From NCBI GenBank assembly GCA_965240325.2, contig OZ251223.1:3534001-3598000 (forward strand): 64,000 nucleotides of DNA, in the 5' to 3' direction. The notes under the pieces were generated by a model. It was not told the DNA's origin and made no database searches. It saw only the letters and a list, made by a program, of their open reading frames with translations. Source of the DNA: Rebecca billardiae RCC1528 (Eukaryota > Haptophyta). Position 1 is the first letter of the stretch. Each line of letters opens with the position of its first letter. The position numbers and the translations under genes were made by a program. Positions 23,094 to 31,400 of this stretch are shown here, one piece after another.

Positions 23094-23683
23094 TCACTCA
23101 GTCGGGCCCGCGCTCGGGGCGCTCCGCGCTGCCGCCGGCGCGGCGCCTCCGCGCCGCGCCCGCTCCGCGGCTGCTCTGTGCTCACTCGGCAAGTGGCTCA
23201 GCACTCTCTCAGCGACAGCCGGCAACGGTCGGACTGTCGCCTGAGTGCCATCCGGCGGAGCCTGCATGACCACGAGCAGCACGAAGAGTTCGGGCGGCAT
23301 GGACACGACCTCGCCGGCGTGTACGGTCAGCGCGCTCAGTTGCGCCGCGCGTATTCTGGCGAGCTCGGGTCCGCCAGCCACTGCACGGACCACGGGGCTG
23401 ACCCGGTGCCACGGCCCCGGAGGCCGGACGGCTTCTGCCCGTGCCACGGCAGCGTCGCGGCCGTCCCCGCCGGGCAAGCCCGCACGACACGAGCATCCGC
23501 GCCGAAGACGACAGCTCGGGCAGGAGCACAGTCTCTGCTGCGCTGCTTCTCACCGCGTACGCCGCTGGTCAGATTGATGAGTGACGTCGCGATGGCAGCG
23601 CCGCACACTGCGACGATCTGAGCACGCGGGCCGGTCAGGCCGTCCGCGGCGAATGCGCGGTAGGGCGTGCCGAATGCTCCCAT
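23094..23683 (-). CDS. Possible small membrane protein of unknown function, one intron
   Basis: Tentative model. The ATG at 23683 opens MGAFGTPYRAFAADGL, followed by a hydrophobic stretch (AQIVAVCGAAIATSLINL). A good donor (CGCG|GTGAGAAG, intron from 23553) and an acceptor (GTGCAG, ending 23381) join to a second frame containing MPPELFVLLVVMQ, giving about 138 residues ending at 23094. It would sit 50 bp downstream of TMEM216 on the same strand, so it could also be that gene's 3' UTR. No family recognised; transcript data would decide. Confidence 0.28.
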
Positions 23684-23732
23684 CGGTCCCGTCGCATAGC
23701 CCACGCGGGATGGACGCGCTCGCCGCGGCGGC

Positions 23733-24164
23733 TCACGCTCGTCGGCTTTGCAAGAAGACGAGCGCAGTGACGAGCGACAGGAGGAACTCAATCGCGAGGA
23801 GCACAATCGATATGATGTTGAGCACCTGGTCTAGCCGGAGGACAAATGCCTGGAAGCGCAGGTAGTAGGTGTGCGCGCCAAACAGCGGGAGCGAAAGCAG
23901 CAGCTCCCAGACCAGTGGGCTGACTGTCTCCGTCTTGTTGCCGCGCGACGCGAGCAGCAGGCGGCACGGCTCGATCAGCGCCATCATGAAGATGCCAAAG
24001 ATCTCGAGCCCAAGGACGTCGCTGGGGTAGGGCAGCGTCTCGCCCTTGTAGATGTACCCTAGCAGGGTGAGTGCGACGAAGATGTAGTCGAACCACCCAT
24101 GGAAGTACAGCAGGACCTGCAGTGGCAGCGAGCTGAGCATCTGCGAGCCGCCCGGCCCAGCCAT
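23733..24164 (-). CDS. TMEM216: TMEM216-like transition-zone membrane protein
   Basis: 143 residues, uninterrupted, ATG at 24164. It matches the Transmembrane-17/TMEM216 family: SLPLQVLLYFHGWFDYIF, then YKGETLPYP, a central helix ending EPCRLLLASRGNK, and the signature LRFQAFVLRLDQVLNI. Four hydrophobic helices fill almost the whole protein and the length is typical (about 145). In animals and algae TMEM216 belongs to the MKS module at the ciliary transition zone, which gates entry to the cilium or flagellum; its presence implies a flagellated stage. It is divergently arranged with the RNase P gene across about 200 bp. TMEM17 or TMEM80 paralogues are the alternative names. Confidence 0.85.
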   Translation of the reverse strand: MAGPGGSQMLSSLPLQVLLYFHGWFDYIFVALTLLGYIYKGETLPYPSDVLGLEIFGIFMMALIEPCRLLLASRGNKTETVSPLVWELLLSLPLFGAHTYYLRFQAFVLRLDQVLNIISIVLLAIEFLLSLVTALVFLQSRRA

Positions 24165-24365
24165 GCTGCCGTCAACGGCTGCCCGCCGCCGCCCTCGCCG
24201 CGAGCTCGCAGCCCGCCGCTTGAGCTTGTTGAGACTTGAGAGAGGCCTTTTTTAAGTGGCTTTTATTACCCTTTCCTGTTTTGATCGTCGTCTAATTATT
24301 ATTTTGGCGTGAAAAAAAAATACAGCTCACGAGCTGACCGGGCGACTGGCCACGTCCCAGTCCCG
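24165..24365. promoter_or_regulatory. Probable bidirectional promoter between TMEM216 and PRORP
   Basis: These 201 bases separate two divergent ATGs. An AT-rich core (about 24249-24320, with TTTTTTAAG, TTATTACC and an A9 run) stands out against GC-rich flanks. A shared promoter is inferred from spacing; no factor site is claimed. Confidence 0.38.
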
Positions 24366-26777
24366 ATGACGTCGTGCGCCTCGGCGGCGGCGCCGGCGGC
24401 GGCGCCGGGGGAGGCTCAGCCCCCGATCTTTCCACCTCGCGATCGGCACGCCCGCTCCATCTACGACGCCCTCGTGAAGTTCCAGCGCGTGTCCAGCCGC
24501 AAGGTGGCCGGCGCGGCAACCGAGCTGCGGCTGACGTCAGCCACCTCCAGCTTTGCGCGTGCGATCGCGCACGACTACGCCGAGCGGCTTGGCCTGCTGC
24601 ACGCGACGGAGCGGCGCGAGGGGAGCAGGCCCTGCGTCGTTGTGCGCGCGCCGCCTTGGCCCGAGCGGGCGTCAGACCCTTCAGCGGAGGGCCGGCCGGC
24701 AAAGCGAGCGCGCGGTGCCGGAGGGCCGACGGCCGCGCAAGGCAGCTCGGCTGGGGGCAAGAAGATCGCCGCAAAGCCGTACGCCCAAGAGCTCAATGCG
24801 CTGGCCAAGCGCGCCACCGAGCTCACGCGCGGCCCGGCCGTCGCCTCCGGGGCGGCCGCGGATGGCGGTGCCGCAGACGCACCCGCGTCACCTGTGGCCG
24901 CGCGCGACGCCAACGACGGCGCCAGCGGTGGTGGCAATGTCGGCCGCGGCGGCGAGACACTGAACGCCATCGTGGATCAGGCTCTCGGGATCCTCGACGA
25001 GACCATCTCTCGCGGCGTGACCCTCTCGGCGCAGAGCTGCGCCGTGATCGTGCACCTGTGCACGCTCGCGGCGCGGCCGGCCGACGCCGTCCGCGCGTTT
25101 GAGCTCAGCCTCGGCGCGGCCGCGGGCGGAGCCGACACGGCGGCGCGCGCGGCGAGCGCTCCGCATGCAACGGAGCAACGCGGTGGCGCTCCCGTCCCAC
25201 CCGGCGCGCGTGCGCCCGCCGCGGAGCCCCCGGCCTCCGACCTCGCCGAGCTCGCGGCGCCGCCAGCCGCGGCGGCCGCCCCGGCCAACGCGCCGAGGCC
25301 AGCAGCGAGCAGCGGCCGCGGCCGAGGCGGCGGAGGCGAGGGTGGCGGCGGCGGGGTGCCCGCGGCCCTTCGCGACGAGTCCGTGTGCTCCATGGCCATC
25401 CGCTCGTACTGCGAGCTCGGCCGGCTCGCGGAGGCGCACGCGCTGCTCGAGCGGATGCGCGCGAGCGGCGTGAAGACGCGCGTTCGATCCTACGTGCCGC
25501 TGCTGAGCGCGCACTGCGCCGCCGCCGCCCAGCTGCTGCCCGGGCCGGGCGCGCCCAGCGTGGCTGAAGGCGCGCCCGGCGTGGCTCACGGCGCGACGAG
25601 CGGCGGGAACAACGGCGCGCGCACCCCGGCAGATGGCGAGCTCGCTCTGGCGATGCAGATGCTCGCGCACATGGACGAGCTCGAGCTCGCGCCCACGGAG
25701 GCCGACCTGCTCCCGCTCGTCACGAGTGCCGCGCGCGTCGGCAGCTGGGTGCGCGCGCTCGAGGCGCTGCGCGCGTTCGAGGAGCGGTTCGCTCAGCTCG
25801 ACGAGGTGACCCTGAACGCCCTCGGCGCGGCGCTGGCGCGCGTGCACGCGGCGAGCGCGGGCGCGGCGCCCGAGCTGCGCGTGTTCCGCTCGGCCGCGGC
25901 GCGCGACGGCCGGCTGCTCGAGGGCGGCTGGCGGCTGCGGCAGGTGGACATCAGCCCCGCGCAGCGCGCGACGCTGCGCTTGGCCGCCTCGCAGCTCATC
26001 CAGCGGCGGCGTGAGAGCTTCAGCGCGTTTCAGGCGTGGCTCGACGCGCAGCCGCCGTACGACTACGTGATCGACGCGGCGAACGTGGGGTACTACGGGA
26101 ACAACGCGACGAAGAGCTCGCCGCACGGGCACGCCGTCGACGCCTCGTTCCCAGCCGACGGCGGCGGCCGGCGGCCGGGCAAGCAGGCGGCCATCTCGTT
26201 CCGGCAGGTGATCGCGATGATCGAGAAGCTGCGCTCGACGGGCGCGCGCACGCTCACCTGCCTGCACGAGAAGTACCTCAAGCGCTGCCGCGAGGCGCAC
26301 CCGGAGGAGGCGGCGGTCTTCGAGCGGCTGCAGCGCGAAGGGCTGCTCTACCCCACGCCGCACGGCTCCAACGACGACCACTACTGGCTGTACGCCGCGG
26401 TGGCGGGCAAGTGCGCCGAGCGGTGCCGCGTGATCTCGAATGACGAGATGCGCGACCACCACTACGACATGCTCGCCCCGCGCTTCTTCGCGCGTTGGAA
26501 GGAGTGCCACGTCGTGCAGTACGGGATGCGGCACCACGCGCGCGGCGCCGACGGCGCCGCGCCGCAGATCGACGTCTGGCTGCGCCACCCGCCGCCCTAC
26601 TCCTCAGTCGTCCAGGCACACACCGACGCCTGCTGGTTCTTCCCGTCGCGCACCTCGCGCGAGTGGCTGTGCGCGGTCGACGCGAGGCTCGAGCCGCCGG
26701 GAAATCACGCGGCGGCCGACGGCGTCGCAGCCGCTGTTGGGCCGCCAGCTGAGACTTCGGAAGGCGCATCAGCATGA
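24366..26777 (+). CDS. PRORP: Protein-only RNase P (PRORP) with N-terminal R3H domain
   Basis: 803 residues from ATG 24366. It cleaves the 5' leader of precursor tRNAs without RNA. Residues about 45-92 look like an R3H single-strand nucleic-acid domain (FARAIAHDYAERLGL holds the R-x3-H). PPR-like helical pairs follow (about 200-250, 338-385, 410-450; EAHALLERMRASGV), with long Ala/Gly-rich insertions. The C-terminal NYN nuclease (about 560-730) keeps the metal-binding acids: DAANVGYYG, SNDDHYWLYAAV and SNDEMRDHHYDM, equivalent to the four Asp of Arabidopsis PRORP1. The zinc-site region (HVVQYGMRHH near 715) is present. The frame opens earlier only with a GTG, so this ATG is chosen. Nuclear, mitochondrial or plastid location is not clear. 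Confidence 0.9.
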   Translation: MTSCASAAAPAAAPGEAQPPIFPPRDRHARSIYDALVKFQRVSSRKVAGAATELRLTSATSSFARAIAHDYAERLGLLHATERREGSRPCVVVRAPPWPERASDPSAEGRPAKRARGAGGPTAAQGSSAGGKKIAAKPYAQELNALAKRATELTRGPAVASGAAADGGAADAPASPVAARDANDGASGGGNVGRGGETLNAIVDQALGILDETISRGVTLSAQSCAVIVHLCTLAARPADAVRAFELSLGAAAGGADTAARAASAPHATEQRGGAPVPPGARAPAAEPPASDLAELAAPPAAAAAPANAPRPAASSGRGRGGGGEGGGGGVPAALRDESVCSMAIRSYCELGRLAEAHALLERMRASGVKTRVRSYVPLLSAHCAAAAQLLPGPGAPSVAEGAPGVAHGATSGGNNGARTPADGELALAMQMLAHMDELELAPTEADLLPLVTSAARVGSWVRALEALRAFEERFAQLDEVTLNALGAALARVHAASAGAAPELRVFRSAAARDGRLLEGGWRLRQVDISPAQRATLRLAASQLIQRRRESFSAFQAWLDAQPPYDYVIDAANVGYYGNNATKSSPHGHAVDASFPADGGGRRPGKQAAISFRQVIAMIEKLRSTGARTLTCLHEKYLKRCREAHPEEAAVFERLQREGLLYPTPHGSNDDHYWLYAAVAGKCAERCRVISNDEMRDHHYDMLAPRFFARWKECHVVQYGMRHHARGADGAAPQIDVWLRHPPPYSSVVQAHTDACWFFPSRTSREWLCAVDARLEPPGNHAAADGVAAAVGPPAETSEGASA

Positions 26778-27080
26778 CGATGTGCGCGCACCATCAGCTA
26801 CTGTCGCCGTCGGTCTACGGACCATTCCCGTCCATTCCGCATTCATCATCGTTAGACGACGATATTATTCGTACGACTACGACGCGACTCGTCTCACGTC
26901 TGTCGTCATGCAGCACTGATGCATAGTAGCAGATAGATGCTGATGACTGAGGCTCAGCGCCAGCACGGCAGCAGCTTCGCATATGTGACATCACGTCGCA
27001 TGACGACCAATGGTGCTGCGCGCGCGGCCCATCAGCTTGGGGACGACGATCAGTATGCGGCCCATGATGGCATCCTCAAG
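26778..27080. other. Spacer between convergent genes
   Basis: Shared 3' region of PRORP and the methyltransferase. It is lower in GC, with repeated TCGTCGTATTAT/TACGACTACGACG-like words near 26.85 kb. No gene seen; presumably 3' UTRs and polyadenylation signals. Confidence 0.4.
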
Positions 27081-28322
27081 CTACACGCGCAGCACGGCCA
27101 TCTTGAGCAGGTGTGCGTCGCCGGGCCGCGCGCTCGGCGCCGGTGGGAAGTCGCTGTCCGGCTCGACCACCTCGGGGGCGCACGCAAGGGGGCGGCCCGC
27201 CTTGCGCGCGCAGCGCTCGCATGCATCGAGCCACGCATCCAGCTCCACGTCTGCCGCATGGTTCGTCGCGAGCAGCGCGCCGCCCTCCGCGAGCGCGAGC
27301 AGCGCGGGCTTGAGCAAGCTCTGGTAGTCGCGCACAATGTCGACGGCGCCGAACGGACTCGACGCGAACGTCGGAGGGTCCAGGACAGCCACGTGGTACT
27401 GGCGGCGAGCAGGCAGCGCGGCTGCGGCGGGTGCGTGGCGGCGAGCGCGAGAGCGCTGCGTGCGCCGCCGGTCCGCCGCGACGGGCAGCCCCGCCAACGC
27501 GCGCGTCACGGGCAGCACATCGCCGACCAGGTTCTCCACGCGGCCCTCCGGCAGGCCATTGCGCCCCGCGTTGCGCGCACCTGCGTCGAGCGAGGTGCGG
27601 CTCACGTCGACGTTGGTCGCGACGCGCGCACCGGCGGCGGCAGCGCACACGCCCGCAGTGCACGTGTATGCGAAGAGGTTGAGCACGTCGACCGACTCGC
27701 CGGCGGCCGCGCGCGCAGCCACCTCCTCTCTCACCCAGCGCCTGCCCGCACGGAAGTCGAGGTAGATGCCAGGGTCGCGCCCGGCGTGCAGCGCGCTCTC
27801 AAAGAGGAGGCCGTGCTCCTGCACCAGCATGGGCTGAGCGGCCTGGGCGTCATCGGTGCCCGCGTCGGCTGCTGTGCCTTCCTGCGCCTCGTCCAGCCGA
27901 GCCTGCAGCGAAGCGTACGTGCGGTCCTGCGCGCCGCGTCGCGAGATGCCCCCACCGCGATGCGAGACGATGACGCGGGGCACGCGCTCTAGGCGGAGGT
28001 GGCTGGCGGCGTGCTCGGCGAGTGCGATGAGCGCATCACACGCTTCCGCCTCCTCCGCACCGCCCGCCCCGTCTGCGCCCACGAGCGGTGCGCGGAAGGA
28101 TTGGACGAAGAGCGCGCCTGCATACCGGTCGACCGTCACGCCGTCGACGCCCTCTGCCGGGGTGAGCAGCCTGTACGCGTCGGTGCGCTCGTCATGCAGC
28201 CGCTGCAGCAGAGGCGCTCGCGCGTCGAGCGCAGACGACAGGCGGTGGGGCGAGGGCACCGATGTGCTTGTGAGCACACTCCACGTGCAGGTCGCTATGA
28301 GACCTGCCGCGGCTGCAGCCAT
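27081..28322 (-). CDS. RlmI-like class I SAM-dependent RNA methyltransferase
   Basis: 413 residues, ATG at 28322. The first 25 residues could be a cleaved or targeting peptide. The RlmI-type middle domain is recognisable (DAYRLLTPAEGVDGVTVDRY), then the Rossmann methyltransferase core: VLNLFAYTCTAGVCAAAAG (motif I), TNVDVSRTSLDAGARNAGRNG, and LDPPTFASS (motif IV), followed by YQSLLKPALLALAEGG. The family methylates rRNA cytosine or guanine. The RlmI N-terminal PUA domain is not evident, and the C-terminal motif that reads C-S-C-S in bacterial RlmI is TNHAAD here, so a cysteine-based m5C mechanism is doubtful and the target unknown. It is divergent from the helicase gene across 165 bp. Confidence 0.75.
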   Translation of the reverse strand: MAAAAAGLIATCTWSVLTSTSVPSPHRLSSALDARAPLLQRLHDERTDAYRLLTPAEGVDGVTVDRYAGALFVQSFRAPLVGADGAGGAEEAEACDALIALAEHAASHLRLERVPRVIVSHRGGGISRRGAQDRTYASLQARLDEAQEGTAADAGTDDAQAAQPMLVQEHGLLFESALHAGRDPGIYLDFRAGRRWVREEVAARAAAGESVDVLNLFAYTCTAGVCAAAAGARVATNVDVSRTSLDAGARNAGRNGLPEGRVENLVGDVLPVTRALAGLPVAADRRRTQRSRARRHAPAAAALPARRQYHVAVLDPPTFASSPFGAVDIVRDYQSLLKPALLALAEGGALLATNHAADVELDAWLDACERCARKAGRPLACAPEVVEPDSDFPPAPSARPGDAHLLKMAVLRV

Positions 28323-28487
28323 CGTGAGCGCTTTACAACTCGGTCAACGGCCCGCGCCCGCCGCCGTGGCGGACTCAAGGTGGACAGCGAAAGCGGGCCC
28401 TCGCCCCTGACGCTGGCCAGTGGCCACACATCATCAGCAGCGCGGACAGGGCAAGTCGTGCGCGGGAGCGCGGCAGGTGTGGCGGCG
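28323..28487. promoter_or_regulatory. Probable bidirectional promoter, methyltransferase / helicase
   Basis: 165 bases between two divergent ATGs. The short gap implies overlapping promoter regions. No TATA-like core is visible. Confidence 0.33.
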
Positions 28488-31400
28488 ATGGCGAGCCGCG
28501 AGGTGATTCACCTCGACGCGGACCGCGAGGTCATCGACCTCGATGCCGACTGGGAGGACGAGGAGCCGACGACAATGGCTCTCCCACCGCCGCCAGCGCG
28601 CCCGCACGCCGCGGCGGCGGCCGACAGTGGCACGGGCGCATCCGCGAGCTGGTCGTGTGTTCGCTGCACGTACCTGAACACGGACATGAGCGCGCAGGTG
28701 TGCGCCGTGTGCGCGTCGATTCGTGCGCCGGCGCCCACGTCGCGCTCGCCGCCGAAGCAGAAGCAGGCGGACATCGGCGCGCTCTTCAGCGCGAAGCACA
28801 GCGAGCGCGCCAACCACATCCTGTCCCTGCTGGGCGAGACGCAGGCGCGCGCGTCGAAGCGGCAGGGCGAGAGCGTCCAAGCGGGCTCGTTCGGGCTCCC
28901 CACGCCGGCGCCCAAGGTGCCGCGGACGGGCGGCGGCGGCGGCGGGGTCGCAGCCGCTGCGCGCGCGCCGCCGCGCCGGCCTGCCGCGAGGCCTCAGCCG
29001 GCCGACGGCGAGGCGCATGCGCGCGCGGTCGGCGCCCTGTTCGACCGGCTCGAGCAGGAGGAGGAGGAGGCGGCGGAGGAGGAGGCTCGGCAACACTCGG
29101 GCGCGTGGTCTCGCGGCTTCGAGCCCCTCGCGCCTGCCGATCGGTGGCTTGGTGCGGGCTCGCTGGGCGCGCGCGCTGCGCGCGGCGGCCCCGAGCAGCG
29201 GGCTCGCGAGGTGCCGCCGTCTGCGCCGCACGCCGCCGCTCGTGCGCGGGGCGGAGCGCACGACGGCTCGGAGGAGTGGCCCGAGCACTGGCCCGGGGAG
29301 GGTCTCACGCCCGCTCATCGCGCGGCCGGCGCTGGGTCGGCGCGCGCCGCCGCGGGCGCCGGCGCGTGCGCTCGGGCTCGGCCCTCTGCGCCCTCGGGCG
29401 CTGCCCGCGGTGGCGGGAGTGGCTCCGGCCCCGCCGCGGCGGACGAGCAGCAGCGCTTCGGCAAGGCGCGGGCGGCGCCGACTCCGGCGATGCGCGCCGC
29501 GATGGCGCACGCGAGCGTGCGCTCCCAATCGCTCGCGGCCGCCCGGAGCGGCGGCGGCCCCGCCGCGCCGCCGCGCGCGCGGTTCGTGCCCGCGCCCGCG
29601 CCGCAGCCGAGCGCGGCCGCATCCGAGCCAGCGCCCCAGGCGCCGAGCGGGCGCAAGCTGCAGCGCGTCGGCGCGGACGGCGGGCGCGCCGCGCCGGGCG
29701 CGCCCGCGTGGGTCGACTCGTCCCGCGAGCGCCTGCGCGAGCAGCGGCAGCGCGCGGCGGAGGTGACGGCGCGCGTGGCGCCCTCGCTGAGCTGCTTCCA
29801 CCGTACGCTGCTGGCATGGCCGCCGTTCGGGCTCGAGCGCGTGCTTGTGCCGCCCGCTGGAGCGGCGGAGGCGGGGGGCGCGCCGGGCGCGCGGCGCATC
29901 CCGACGTCGTTCGAGACGCACGAGCAGTACGCGTCCGCGTTCGAGCCGCTGCTCCACGAGGAGGCGCGCGCGCAGCTGCTCAGCGCGATCGCGGAGCTGC
30001 TGCCTGGCGCGCGCCGCGTGCGGCTGCAGCTGCGCGCGCTCACGGCGGTGGACTCCTTCCACGTGGCTGCCTTTGAGCCGCTGCTCGAGGCGGAGGCGGC
30101 GGAGGCGGCGGCGGAGGCGGGGCCGCCGGCGCACACGGCCTCGCGCGCGCCGGCGCGCCGGGCGGCGCTGCTGCGCGAGCTGCTGCAGCACTTCGCTGAC
30201 GATGCGCTCTTCCTGCTGTCGCCCGCGTCCGCGGCGCGCGCGGACGGCGGCGCGGCCGGCGCGTGCGAGCGCGCCGCCGCCGCGGCCGAGGCGCCCCGCG
30301 CCATCGCGTTCGGCAAGGCGGAGAAGGCGGATGCCGCGGCGGGCGCGGGCGGCCCGGCGGCGAAGCCGGGCGCGAGCGGTGCGGCCGCGCCCGCCGGCGG
30401 CTCGGCCGCCTCAGGCCCGCGCGCGCCTCGCGTCGCCATTCGGTTCTCCCTCTCACACACGCCGACGGTGGGCGGCGCGGACGGGCGCGCGGACGGGGAC
30501 TCGGCCGCGCGCGCGCGTGCGCATGATGCCGCGCGCCGCCGCGCGATGATCGACGCGCTGCGGCCGGGCTCGGTGTGGACCGCGCGGCCGATCGGCTCGC
30601 TCACGACCCTCTCGCGCGAGTTCCGCGCCCTCGCCTCCGCGCCGCGGCTGCGCCTCGCCCCGCTGCTGCTCCGACCGCAGCCGCAGCCTCCGCGGCCGCC
30701 CGGGGCGCAGCCGGGCGCGGCGCAGCCGGGGGCGCGCGGCGCGCGCGCGGCGGCGGCCTTGTCGGCCGAGACGCTCGTGCCGTCGGCGCTGTGGGCCACG
30801 CTGCGCGCCGCGCTGAACAGCTCGCAGCTGAACGCGGTGCGCGTCGCGCTCGCCGACGGCGACGCCGCGCTGAGCGCGCGCACGCCCACCGTCGTGCCGC
30901 ACGCCGGCGCTGGCGGCGGCGGCGCGGCCGGCAGCGGCGGCGGGCGGCTCACGCTGGTGCAGGGGCCGCCCGGCACCGGCAAGACATCGGCGATCCTCGC
31001 GATGCTCTCGGCGCTGCTCGCGCTGCAGCGCGCGCGGCTCGGCGTCGGCGGCGCGGGCGCGGCCGCGCATGAGCGATACGGGCTGGCGCGCGCCCCGCCC
31101 TCCGCTGCGGCCAGCGGCGGCGGCGGCGGCGGCGGTGTGGCCATGTCGCAGGCGCGCGCGCTCGTGTGCGCGCCGTCCAACGCCGCCGTCGACGAGCTCG
31201 CGCGGCGCATGCTGGCGCACGGGCTGACGGGCTCGGATGGGCGGCCATTCAAGCCACAGCTCGTGCGCATCGGCGCGAGTGCCTCGCCCGCGGTCGCCCC
31301 GATCACGATCGACGGGCTGCTCGGCAGGTCGGGCGGCGCTCCGGACGGCGGGCGCGCGCCCGTCCCTGCGCACAGCGGCGCCGTGAGCGGCGCGCGCGCC

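Noticed and set aside
16372-23732. tRNA or other structured RNA genes in the spacers
   Set aside because: I looked for tRNA T-loop-like GGTTCRA words with matching arms and found no convincing cloverleaf by eye; a covariance-model scan would be needed.
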